Positions 1-8,088 of a DNA stretch of 32,451 nt are shown piece by piece. Every line of letters starts with the position of its first letter. Position 1 is the first letter of the stretch. Below the pieces are notes generated by a model. It saw nothing but the letters and a program-made list of their open reading frames with translations. It was not told where the DNA came from and searched no databases. This DNA comes from Akkermansia muciniphila. GTDB lineage: Bacteria; Verrucomicrobiota; Verrucomicrobiia; Limisphaerales; UBA11320. A program made the position numbers and the translations under genes. The DNA is taken from positions 1 to 32,451 of the forward strand of contig CAMAVD010000030.1 of assembly GCA_945861575.1 (NCBI GenBank), in the 5' to 3' direction.

Positions 1-233
1 GTGCCATGACGATGTGGTTCGCCGGCGGCGGTGTGCGAGGGGGCAAGCTCATTGGTGCAACCGACGAGATCGGACACAAGGTAGCGGAGGATCCGTTTCA
101 CCTGAAGGATGTCCACGCGACGCTGCTCCACTCCTTTGGCCTCGACCAATACAAGCTCAACTTTTACCATGCCGGCCGGTTCAAGCAGCTTACCGATATT
201 GGAGGAGATGTCATTCACGGACTGTTCGCCTAA
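1..233 (+). CDS. DUF1501 family protein, C-terminal fragment
   Basis: This is the last part of a gene whose beginning lies outside the window; the reading frame is open from base 3 to a stop at 231-233. The residues WFAGGGVRGGKLIGATDE, followed by a DVHATLLHSFGLD segment and a closing stretch with GRFKQLTDIGGDVIHGLFA, are the typical C-terminus of DUF1501 proteins, exported relatives of the alkaline phosphatase/sulfatase fold found in Planctomycetes and Verrucomicrobia. These proteins are usually encoded beside a DUF1549/DUF1553 protein, and the next gene is one, which supports the call. The biochemical function of the family is not established. No catalytic residues can be judged from this fragment. 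Confidence 0.85.
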   Translation, partial: AMTMWFAGGGVRGGKLIGATDEIGHKVAEDPFHLKDVHATLLHSFGLDQYKLNFYHAGRFKQLTDIGGDVIHGLFA

Positions 234-270
234 CTGATACGCATCCTCTTTTGGGACCATCTATCATCCA

Positions 271-2487
271 TTGATCGTGACGCGACGACTCCAAAATATC
301 CGTTCGGGCTTTCCTCTCCTTGCGGCAGGATGGCTGGCGTGTTTCTGCGCGTCGTTGTGTCAGTCGGTGGCATCGGACGCTCGCGATGCTCAAAAAAGTG
401 CTGCGATGGAGCGGCCCAAGCTGCGAAGTGATTGGGCATTCTTAGAGGTTAAGAGTCCTGCCCCCCCTCCAGTGGAGGAATCCGTCAGGGCATGGACCCC
501 GATTGATGCCTTCATTCTCTCTCGTCAGGAGGAAGTGGGCATCGACCCGGCACCGCTCATTTCCAGACGGGCGTTCTTGCGGCGGGCCACCTTTGGCCTG
601 ACCGGGTTGCCGCCCTCGCCTGAGGAGTTGGATGATTTCGAGTCCGACAATTCCCTGCAAGCCTACGAAAAAGTAGTCGACCGACTGCTGTCGTCGCCCC
701 AGTACGGGGAGCGTTGGGCTAGACATTGGCTAGATGTCGTTCGCTATGCCGACACAGATGGTTTTGCCATGGACGAGGAACGCCCGACGCTTTGGCGTTA
801 TCGGGACTATGTGGTCCGCGTACTGAATGAGGATCGCCCTTTCGATCGTTTTATCCGTGAACAGCTTGCGGGTGACGAGCTGGATGTTGGCAGCGAAGGC
901 GTTGTTGCTACGGGCTTTTATAGGCTGGGCCCTTGGGAGGAGGACAACATGGTCCCCGAAAATAAACGCCAGGACTACTTGAATGAAGTCACGGATACGA
1001 TCGGCTCGGCATTTCTAGGGCTTACGGTGGGGTGTGCTCGATGTCACGATCACAAATACGATCCTATTTCTGCGGCGGATTACTACGGCCTGCAAGCGTT
1101 TGTGGCTCCATTGAAGCGCGGCCAACCCCCTGCGGATTTGATACCGCTGGAGACCGGCGGGGAGTTTTATTCCCTGAAGATGCAGGCGGAGGCAGAACTA
1201 AAGAAGCGGAAGGATGCGCTGAACAGCTTCCGTGACGCCGTGCGCCCCATGGTTCTAGCCTCTATCAAAAAGGCACCAGACCAAATCACGGAGGATGAAT
1301 TTGACGACGGCTATCGCGCACTTGTAAACGCCCCGATGTCGAAGATCTCAAAGGAGGATGCCAAACAGTTTGAGGCGTTGAAGCTGGCTTTTCGGGAGTA
1401 CAAAGGGGCTGAGAGCTTCGCTCCCGTCGCTTGTGCGGTAACCAACCCGATCCCATCCGAAGCCATTCCAGCCACACACGTCCTCAAAGGGGGAAATGTC
1501 ACCTCTCCTGCTCAGAAGGTCGCTCCTGGTTTTCTTTCCCGCGTCCAGCCGTGGAGCGCGGAATACTTCACGAACCTGGCGAAAGCAGAATCAACCGCCT
1601 TTGGGCGGCGAAGCCTCCTGGCGCAATGGATTGCCAGTCCCAATAACCCCCTCACCGCGAGGGTGCTGGCGAATCGAGTCTGGCAGCATCACTTCGGCGT
1701 GGGACTAGTCGCTACTCCCAACGATTTTGGCAAGAACGGGTCTCGCCCGAGCCACCCCGAGCTTCTGGATTATCTTGCGTCTCGCTTGGTGGAAGGCGGT
1801 TGGCGGCTTAAGCCGATTCATCGCCTGCTCATGTTATCGAGAACCTATCAGCTCTCCACCCAGCATCCTCAATCGCAAGCCCTCAGCAAACTGGATCCAG
1901 ATAACCGCCTTTTGTGGCGGGCGAATTTCCGACGGTTGGAGGGGGAAGCGGTCAGGGACGCCATCTTGGCGGTCAGCGGTCGATTGCGTTTGGTCCCTGG
2001 AGGGCCAGGTTTTTATGAAGAGTTGCCTGCGGAGATGGGGCGGGAGTTCCCGTTCTTTAAATGGGATGCTTCCGAAGCCGATCAGCGAGCCCGCCGGAGC
2101 CTGTACATTTTTCAGCGCCGCAACATGGTGGTTCCCATTCTTGAGTCTTTCGACGCGGCTGACATGTCTGGCTCCTGTGCCCGACGCGACGCCTCGGTGA
2201 CCACTCCACAGGTCTTCACCCTCTTCAATAGCAAGTTTGCCCATGAGACCAGCCGATATTTTGCCAGAACTGTGCTGCTCGAAGCGGGTCTGTCGCCGCG
2301 CCTCCAGGTGGAGTCTGTCTTCCGCCGTGCCTTGGGCCGACCGCCGACGGTGAGCGAGTGGGATACTGGCACTCGTTTTCTTGAAACTCGGGCGCCTTCC
2401 ACGGCCCCGAACAGTGAGCCTTCCGACGCCCTCGCCGACCTTTGTTTGGTGGTGATGAACACCAACGAATTTTTATACCCAGAGTGA
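271..2487 (+). CDS. Secreted DUF1549/DUF1553 protein without an N-terminal cytochrome domain
   Basis: This is a 738-residue protein beginning at TTG 271; GTG 277 is an alternative start and no strong ribosome site decides between them. The N-terminus (RRLQNIRSGFPLLAAGWLACFCASLCQ) looks like a signal peptide, so the protein is probably periplasmic. A DUF1549 domain spans roughly residues 75-275, including the family motif CARCHDHKYDP (Cys255, Cys258, His259). A DUF1553 domain spans about 440-720, including NPLTARVLANRVWQHHFG. The protein lacks the N-terminal PSCyt1 CxxCH segment that many relatives have and that the second family member in this window keeps. It lies 37 bases after the DUF1501 gene and is probably co-transcribed with it. 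The family is abundant in Planctomycetes and Verrucomicrobia. Its role is unknown, with proposals linking it to exported redox or polysaccharide-degrading functions. Confidence 0.88.
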   Translation: MIVTRRLQNIRSGFPLLAAGWLACFCASLCQSVASDARDAQKSAAMERPKLRSDWAFLEVKSPAPPPVEESVRAWTPIDAFILSRQEEVGIDPAPLISRRAFLRRATFGLTGLPPSPEELDDFESDNSLQAYEKVVDRLLSSPQYGERWARHWLDVVRYADTDGFAMDEERPTLWRYRDYVVRVLNEDRPFDRFIREQLAGDELDVGSEGVVATGFYRLGPWEEDNMVPENKRQDYLNEVTDTIGSAFLGLTVGCARCHDHKYDPISAADYYGLQAFVAPLKRGQPPADLIPLETGGEFYSLKMQAEAELKKRKDALNSFRDAVRPMVLASIKKAPDQITEDEFDDGYRALVNAPMSKISKEDAKQFEALKLAFREYKGAESFAPVACAVTNPIPSEAIPATHVLKGGNVTSPAQKVAPGFLSRVQPWSAEYFTNLAKAESTAFGRRSLLAQWIASPNNPLTARVLANRVWQHHFGVGLVATPNDFGKNGSRPSHPELLDYLASRLVEGGWRLKPIHRLLMLSRTYQLSTQHPQSQALSKLDPDNRLLWRANFRRLEGEAVRDAILAVSGRLRLVPGGPGFYEELPAEMGREFPFFKWDASEADQRARRSLYIFQRRNMVVPILESFDAADMSGSCARRDASVTTPQVFTLFNSKFAHETSRYFARTVLLEAGLSPRLQVESVFRRALGRPPTVSEWDTGTRFLETRAPSTAPNSEPSDALADLCLVVMNTNEFLYPE

Positions 2488-2546
2488 CCAAGAGGGGATA
2501 AGTCAATCATTCCACACTCTCACGCAGTGCGCCTCTGCCTCCAGTG

Positions 2547-2586
2547 TGAACCTAAGAACGTCAGTCTACTCACGTTCTTAGGTTCA
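2547..2586. terminator. Perfect 15-bp inverted repeat, probable hairpin terminator
   Basis: The arms TGAACCTAAGAACGT (2547-2561) and its exact reverse complement (2572-2586) enclose a 10-base loop. The repeat lies 60 bases after the stop of the DUF1553 gene and before a decayed gene, a natural place for a transcription terminator. There is no T-run on either side, so it would be an atypical intrinsic terminator. A processing hairpin or a repeat-family element is also possible. Confidence 0.5.
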
Positions 2587-2666
2587 ATCCGGGCTGCCTC
2601 TTGAGACGGTTCCCAAGGTTCAGGCCCTGCTTTGCGTGGGGAGCTTTTGGGTCTAGGGTCCTGGGC

Positions 2667-3110
2667 ATGGCGCGGTATTCACGTAATGATCAGGCAGGGG
2701 TCGAACCTCCCAAGGCGAAGCTCGACCGGGAATCTCTCCGAGAGGCATTGGAACTGTTCCGCTATCTCCGCCCTTATCGTGGAGGCTTTGCTGCCGCTTT
2801 GGCGGTGCTGTTCCTGACGAGCCTGCTCCGCCTCTGCTTCCCGTAACTTGCCGGGAACATCATAGACGCCGCGATGGCTGGCAGTCGGACGGGTGGGCGA
2901 ATGGTCGACGTGGATCGCACGGCCCTGCTGCTTCTGGGTGTTCTGGCGGTCTAGTCGGCCTTTGCCTTTCAGGGCTTGTTCCGTTCCGGTTGTCATTCGC
3001 CTCTCTTTCCCTTACGATGAGGCCGTTACGGTCTCCTTTGCTCCGCCTGGCTCGCCGTGACCCTGTTCGAGAGGGTGGCCGCGTTCGTTCCGGCTCGAGT
3101 TCGCGAAGGG
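2667..3110 (+). pseudogene. Decayed ABC transporter membrane-domain gene (N-terminal remnant)
   Basis: From ATG 2667 the frame reads MARYSRNDQAGVEPPKAKLD, then a stretch containing LFRYLRPYRGGFAAALAVLFL, which resembles the start of an MsbA-like ABC exporter membrane domain. TAA at 2844-2846 interrupts the frame where relatives have a Tyr (FP-stop-LAGNIIDAAMAG). The same frame continues in recognisable form (DRTALLLLGVLAV) until a TAG at about 2951 in place of a Gln codon. Beyond that, similarity such as LFERVAAF appears with frame disruptions and fades near 3110. The ATP-binding domain is absent. Two single-base nonsense changes plus loss of the 3' part indicate a dead gene. The right boundary is approximate, and no other gene is visible in 2488-3203. 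Confidence 0.6.
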
Positions 3111-3203
3111 TAGAAGGGGAAAGAGTTTGAAGTGGGCCAAACCCCGGGGCGTCCCTTCATGGGGATCGCCTTAACCCTCACTTGGGTGGGAATCCTATCT
3201 TTC

Positions 3204-6200
3204 ATGAATAGGCCGTCATTGATGTTTTTTTTAGCAGGCCCAGGGAGCGCTCGGCTTGCTTCCCTTAGCTTTCTCACCGTTGCTTTCTTCTGGTCGACTG
3301 CCTTGGCGCGGTCAGCGGAGGATCATGCGGGTGTTGAGTATTTTGAGAAGCACATCCGCCCGATTTTGGTGGAGAACTGTTACTCCTGCCACAGTTCCAA
3401 GGCGGAGAAGGGGATCAAGGGCAGTCTAAACCTGGAGACTCGCGACAGCCTGCTGAAGGGGGGAGAGAGCGGTGTGGCGATCGTCCCTGGGAATCCTGAA
3501 AGTAGTTTACTGGTCAAAGCGGTCCGGTATGGAGACGAGTCTTTGCAGATGCCGCCTAAAAACCGGAAGCTGTCGGATGAGGCCATACACCATCTGGAGG
3601 CCTGGGTGCGCATGGGAGCGCCCGATCCACGTACGAACGGGGTGCGGCTTCCTGGGGTGGGGGCATTGGCGGAGAATCACTGGGCGTTCCGCCCGATCCG
3701 CCGCGTCGAACCCCCGAGCGTGAAGAACGTCGCGCGGGTTGCCATGCCGATCGATGCGTTTCTGCTGTCGCGCTTGGAGTCCAAGGGCCTGAAGTTTGGT
3801 CCAGAAGTGGATCGCTACACGTTGATCCGTAGGGTCACCTTTGATCTGATTGGATTGCCGCCTTCTGCCTCGGAAGTTCGCGAGTTTGAGACGGATCGAT
3901 CCCCGGATGCCTACGCGAAGCTGGTGGAGCGACTGCTCGCTTCTCCCCGCTACGGTGAGCGCTGGGGACGCTACTGGTTGGACATTGCCCGGTATGCCGA
4001 CACGAAAGGCTATGTCTTTGAGGAGGAGCGGCGGTATCCGTACTCCTACACCTATCGGGACTATGTCATTCGCTCCTTCAACGAAGATCTTCCTTACAAC
4101 CAGTTTGTCCGTGAGCAGTTGGCGGCAGATCTTTTGCCCTTGGGGGAGGATAAGCGTCCCTTGGCAGCCTTGGGTTTTCTCACCCTGGGACGCCGTTTTC
4201 TGAACAATCCGCACGACATCATCGATGACCGAATCGATGTGATGACGCGGGGTATGATGGGGCTGACTGTGGTATGCGCCCGTTGTCACGATCACAAGTT
4301 TGATCCGATACCCACGCGTGACTACTATTCACTCTACGGCGTTTTCGCCAGCTCACATGAGCCGGGTGAGAAGCCCTTGCTGGGCAGTGCGTCGATCCCC
4401 AAGGAGCATCCGGCGTATGTTGCTGAGAGGAAGAAGCGGGAGGACGAGAAGGCCACGTATCGGTCCGAGCGAGACAAGGAGGCTTATCTGAAGGCTCGAT
4501 CGATGTTTGGATCCTACCTGCTCGCAGCGCAGGACGCGCGGAAGCTTCCCGAGGGCGAGGGACGTGAGAAGCTGGCGAGAGAGCGCAAGCTGGAGCCCGC
4601 GGTGGCGCGTAAGTTTCTGGACCGCTATGAAGCATGGTCGAACCGTCCGCCCGCACTTCTGAAGGCTTGGTTCGTTCTGGCGGCGATCGAAGGGGGTGTT
4701 GCCTTGACTAACGGCAACAATCCAATGGTTCTTTTGGCCTCCGAACCCGCCGGCAGTTTTCTTAAACCTTTGCTGGTAAGCAATACGCCGCCGAGTTTGA
4801 AGCTATTGTCCGAGCGTTATGATGCTTGGATGGCCGATGCCGCTCGTGTCCTGGCCAAAGGCACCAACGAGATCGTGTCGACCGACTTGAAGCCGGCGGT
4901 GGATTTCCTCGCGGGCACGGAATCCCCGTTCCAGCTCAACGCGGACGAACTCCACCGCCTTTTTGATACACCTGCACAGCAAAAACTGAGGGCCTTGCAG
5001 CGCAGCATCGATGAGCTGGACGCCACGCATCCGGGAGCTCCACCCAGGGCGATGGCCTTGAAGGAGAACGACAAGCCGCATGTTCCACATGTCTTCCGGC
5101 GCGGTAGCCCAGGCAACAATGGGGACGCGGTACCACGACAATTTCTCGAAGTGGTCAGCGGCAAGAGCCGGAAGCCTTTTGAGAAGGGTGGCGGTCGTCT
5201 TGAGATGGCAGAGGCGGTGGCCAGTCGCGACAATCCATTGACCGCCCGGGTCCTGGTCAATCGGGTGTGGATCTATCATTTTGGCAGCCCACTGGTGAGA
5301 ACGCCCAGCGATTTTGGAGTGCGCACCGAAGCTCCCTCGCATCCTGAGATGCTCGACTATCTCTCCTCCAGGTTCATGGACGAAGGGTGGTCGATCAAAA
5401 AGCTCCACCGATGGATGCTGCTGAGTTCCGCCTATCGCCAAAGCAGCGCTGAGACGGAGGTGGGCAGCCAGGCCGATCCAGCGAACACTCTGTTTTGGCG
5501 TCAGAACCGGCGCAGGTTGGATTTTGAGGCTATGCGCGACACGCTGCTCTCCGTCTGCGGGACCCTCGACCTGAAGATAGGGGGACATCCTGAGGATATT
5601 ACCACCGAGCCGTTCACCGCACGGCGTACGATCTACGGTTTCGTCGAACGGCAAAATCTCCCAGGCCTCTTCCGCACCTTTGATTTTGCCAGTCCGGACA
5701 CCACCAGCTCGCAGCGATTCTCCACCACGGTGCCCCAGCAGGCGCTCTTCTTGATGAACAGCCCGTTCGTAGTCCAGCAGGCCAGAGCCATGCTCCGTCG
5801 ATCCGAGCTTGTTTCGGCGAGTTCGGATCAGGAGAAGGTGAAGCGTCTACATGAGATTCTCTATCAGCGAAAACCGGATGCTGAGGATTACCGGCTCGCC
5901 GACGAATTTTTGCGCTCGCCCGCAACGACCTCGATCGAACCGGAGACCCCGGTCTGGCAGTATGGATATGGGGATGTGGATGGGGTGTCGGGGCGGGTGT
6001 CGATCTTCCACCCGCTGCCCTTCTACAGCAATTACGCGTGGCAGGGTGGGAAGGAGTTACCAGACGCTCAGTTGGGCTGGGTCTTGCTCAGCGCCGAAGG
6101 CGGGCATCCCGGTAAGAGCCCGGGCTTTGCTGCCATTCGTCGATGGACGGCGCCCAAGGAGGGGACGGTGACTATTTCCGGCGATCTTCGTCACTCCAGT

Positions 6201-6566
6201 GAGCAAGGTGATGGAGTGCGCGGCCGGCTCATCTCCAGCCGCCACGGTGGTTTGGGCGAATGGGTGGCAACGCACTCTACGGTTTCCGCGAGCGTGTCCA
6301 AAATTCGCGTTCGTGAAGGGGATACCCTGGACTTCGTCACCGACTGCCGGGCCAACGAGAGCTTCGACACCTTCAGCTGGGCTCCCACGGTTCGGTATGG
6401 AGGGGGCGGCAAGAATAAGTCAGTCAACGCGGGCGAAGGACAAAATCTCTGGCAGGCTAAGGAAGACTTTGCAGGTCCCGTACCGGCCAAGCCTAAGGGT
6501 TTGAGTGCTTGGGAGCGTTATGCACAGGTCCTGATGCTCTCCAACGAGCTTTTCTTTGTGGATTGA
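3204..6566 (+). CDS. Secreted PSCyt1-DUF1549-DUF1553 protein with inserted C-terminal beta domain
   Basis: This is a large exported protein. I chose ATG 3204 because it gives a plausible signal peptide (MNRPSLMFF..., hydrophobic LASLSFLTVAFFWSTALA) and 1120 residues; GTG 3132 and ATG 3159 are upstream in frame. PSCyt1 is at the N-terminus, with the haem-binding type motif CYSCH at residues 59-63. DUF1549 follows, with CARCHDHKFDP beginning at Cys358, then DUF1553 (NPLTARVLVNRVWIYHFG). Within the C-terminal part, about residues 915-1100, lies an extra region rich in beta-forming sequence (VWQYGYGDVDGVSG, WTAPKEGTVTISGDLRH, IRVREGDTLDFVTD). It sits before the closing LSAWERYAQVLMLSNELFFVD, which is the usual family ending. 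The insert looks like a jelly-roll or carbohydrate-binding module. The function of the family is unknown. The gene converges on pafA, with 48 bases between the two stops. Confidence 0.88.
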   Translation: MNRPSLMFFLAGPGSARLASLSFLTVAFFWSTALARSAEDHAGVEYFEKHIRPILVENCYSCHSSKAEKGIKGSLNLETRDSLLKGGESGVAIVPGNPESSLLVKAVRYGDESLQMPPKNRKLSDEAIHHLEAWVRMGAPDPRTNGVRLPGVGALAENHWAFRPIRRVEPPSVKNVARVAMPIDAFLLSRLESKGLKFGPEVDRYTLIRRVTFDLIGLPPSASEVREFETDRSPDAYAKLVERLLASPRYGERWGRYWLDIARYADTKGYVFEEERRYPYSYTYRDYVIRSFNEDLPYNQFVREQLAADLLPLGEDKRPLAALGFLTLGRRFLNNPHDIIDDRIDVMTRGMMGLTVVCARCHDHKFDPIPTRDYYSLYGVFASSHEPGEKPLLGSASIPKEHPAYVAERKKREDEKATYRSERDKEAYLKARSMFGSYLLAAQDARKLPEGEGREKLARERKLEPAVARKFLDRYEAWSNRPPALLKAWFVLAAIEGGVALTNGNNPMVLLASEPAGSFLKPLLVSNTPPSLKLLSERYDAWMADAARVLAKGTNEIVSTDLKPAVDFLAGTESPFQLNADELHRLFDTPAQQKLRALQRSIDELDATHPGAPPRAMALKENDKPHVPHVFRRGSPGNNGDAVPRQFLEVVSGKSRKPFEKGGGRLEMAEAVASRDNPLTARVLVNRVWIYHFGSPLVRTPSDFGVRTEAPSHPEMLDYLSSRFMDEGWSIKKLHRWMLLSSAYRQSSAETEVGSQADPANTLFWRQNRRRLDFEAMRDTLLSVCGTLDLKIGGHPEDITTEPFTARRTIYGFVERQNLPGLFRTFDFASPDTTSSQRFSTTVPQQALFLMNSPFVVQQARAMLRRSELVSASSDQEKVKRLHEILYQRKPDAEDYRLADEFLRSPATTSIEPETPVWQYGYGDVDGVSGRVSIFHPLPFYSNYAWQGGKELPDAQLGWVLLSAEGGHPGKSPGFAAIRRWTAPKEGTVTISGDLRHSSEQGDGVRGRLISSRHGGLGEWVATHSTVSASVSKIRVREGDTLDFVTDCRANESFDTFSWAPTVRYGGGGKNKSVNAGEGQNLWQAKEDFAGPVPAKPKGLSAWERYAQVLMLSNELFFVD

Positions 6567-6614
6567 TCCGCCGTATCAGGATGGGATTCACCCTCGAGTG
6601 CACCGCGTAATGGA

Positions 6615-8024
6615 TCACCACCTGTCCGTGAGTGCCGGGGCTCGAGGATTAAACGGGTCCAGGAGGTAGATGGGTTCGAGTTCGTTTGCCTGGACACTGT
6701 CCCAATCGATCACGTAGGGGAGCTTGCGCGTCTGGATTTCCTTCATCAGGTCGCTTCTTGCCTTTGCCCGGGTGTTCACCGGAGCTTGTGTGCAGGCGAT
6801 CTCCGCATCCGGGGTATTCCAAATACCAGATAGATCGGCCATGGGGAGAGCGAGCGATCGTTCCGGTTGGGTGCTGTGGTACTCAAGGTCCTGGGCCTCT
6901 AGCCATCGATGAGTCCAATCAATCCCCTCCGCCTCACAGAAGAGCCTCATCAGATGGCGCTTGGTGGTCCAGTCGAGGACTCCGACCAGCGACTCCGGGC
7001 GGGTGGAAAGCTCGTGCAGCACTCGATGCCACAGGTGCAGGATGCCATCCGTCTCGGCATCGCGACCGGCGAAACGTCGGCTGGCTCGCTGGTGATACTG
7101 TTCGAGCAAATCCAGAGCACCCACCTCTTTTCCGTCGAGCAATCGGATGGGCCACGGGCCATCCGGAGTGTGGGAGATTTGTCGCAGGCTAACCACCGCA
7201 TCCTGGAGGGCTATGGGAGGCAGGTCATTCGCCTCCAGTAGATCAAACATCAAGCGTGTGCTTCCGATCTTTAGGAAGAGAGCGCTGGGAAGGACGTTGG
7301 TGTCGCCATGGATCAGGTGGAGACGCCGGTAGAGGCGCGGATCTGCGAGGGGTTCATCGCGTGTGTTGATGATGGCTCGGTTGTGCTGGACCCATTCGAA
7401 GAAGTCATTCTGGATGTAGTCCGCTCTTTGGGTGATTTGAAATGTCGGGGTGTTTGCCTTGCCGAGCTGCTCTGCTTGAAGACGCGCGGCCTGGCCGATG
7501 CCCACACGACCGGCCCCGGCGTAAACCGAGCGGAGTGTCAGGAAGGCTAGCAGGGAGAGGACGTTTTTTTGCGACAGCGGGGCGTTCCTCAGGAGGGAGT
7601 AGTTCTCGTGGCAGCCGAAAGTCGCTCCGGTGTAGTGATCAATGTTGTTGCGAATGAAGGTCACGTGGTCCGAAAGACCAAGTTCTAGGAGCGCGCGGTT
7701 CAGGAGAAGGTCCCCCGCTTGGTCGAAGCGCACGACATCCAGGGTGGATGAGCACTCTGCCGTGCAATACTCGAGGTGCCCCATGTCGAGGTAGACCCTC
7801 CCCCCGTTAAAAAGGAAGCCACCGTTTCCGGAGGGTTCATCCCAATCGCGGTCGTGGAGGTCGATCAACCCATGGCTGTCCGTCTGGAAGATCCAATCGC
7901 GGACTTTCTCGATGACTTCCCTTACCTGAAGCGGTGGATCGACCAAGCAACCATACTCCGTCTCCAGGCCGGTGATACGGCCGGTGGTTGGAACCGTAGG
8001 ATTTTCTGGGGAAGGGTTCTTCAT
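6615..8024 (-). CDS. pafA: PafA-type Pup/UBact--protein ligase
   Basis: This enzyme would join the C-terminal glutamate of the Pup-like modifier to lysines of target proteins in the cytoplasm, using ATP. It is a 469-residue member of the glutamine-synthetase-like PafA/Dop family. Visible landmarks are GLETEYG (Glu21 and Glu23, metal and ATP site), NGGRVYLD (Asp80 as the probable catalytic base), FGCHENY, INTRDEPLAD, YRRLHLIHGDTN and a C-terminal IDWDSVQANELEPIYLLDPF block typical of PafA. It lacks the 40-50 residue insertion (Dop loop) seen in the other family member of this locus, which is why I assign PafA rather than Dop. The motif after the Asp reads MGHLEY instead of the usual VGSHPEY, one residue shorter and with Pro replaced. 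It is the last gene of the proteasome operon, 64 bases after prcA, with a purine-rich GGGAAG about ten bases before the ATG. Confidence 0.93.
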   Translation of the reverse strand: MKNPSPENPTVPTTGRITGLETEYGCLVDPPLQVREVIEKVRDWIFQTDSHGLIDLHDRDWDEPSGNGGFLFNGGRVYLDMGHLEYCTAECSSTLDVVRFDQAGDLLLNRALLELGLSDHVTFIRNNIDHYTGATFGCHENYSLLRNAPLSQKNVLSLLAFLTLRSVYAGAGRVGIGQAARLQAEQLGKANTPTFQITQRADYIQNDFFEWVQHNRAIINTRDEPLADPRLYRRLHLIHGDTNVLPSALFLKIGSTRLMFDLLEANDLPPIALQDAVVSLRQISHTPDGPWPIRLLDGKEVGALDLLEQYHQRASRRFAGRDAETDGILHLWHRVLHELSTRPESLVGVLDWTTKRHLMRLFCEAEGIDWTHRWLEAQDLEYHSTQPERSLALPMADLSGIWNTPDAEIACTQAPVNTRAKARSDLMKEIQTRKLPYVIDWDSVQANELEPIYLLDPFNPRAPALTDRW

Positions 8025-8073
8025 GTCCCGCGCTTCCCGGAAAATGACATTCGTTGAACTCTCCGGGTTTTAA

Positions 8074-8088
8074 GACAGGCAGCCTGTC
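8074..8088. repeat. Short palindrome directly after prcA stop
   Basis: GACAGGC-A-GCCTGTC forms a 6-7 bp stem with a tiny loop and abuts the prcA stop codon (8089-8091, minus strand). It occupies the only sizeable gap in the operon downstream of dop, between prcA and pafA. It may be a weak attenuator or an mRNA-stabilising stem that sets PafA level apart from the proteasome core, or a copy of a dispersed palindrome. No T-run follows, so full termination is not implied. Confidence 0.4.

Noticed and set aside
2581-2590. GGTTCAATCC, like a tRNA T-loop
   Set aside because: No acceptor, D or anticodon stems fold around it; it is the right arm of the inverted repeat plus flanking bases.
4803-5654. 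A 283-codon minus-strand frame inside the large DUF1553 gene
   Set aside because: It is the complement of a conserved exported protein, has no recognisable domain and is compositionally a shadow.
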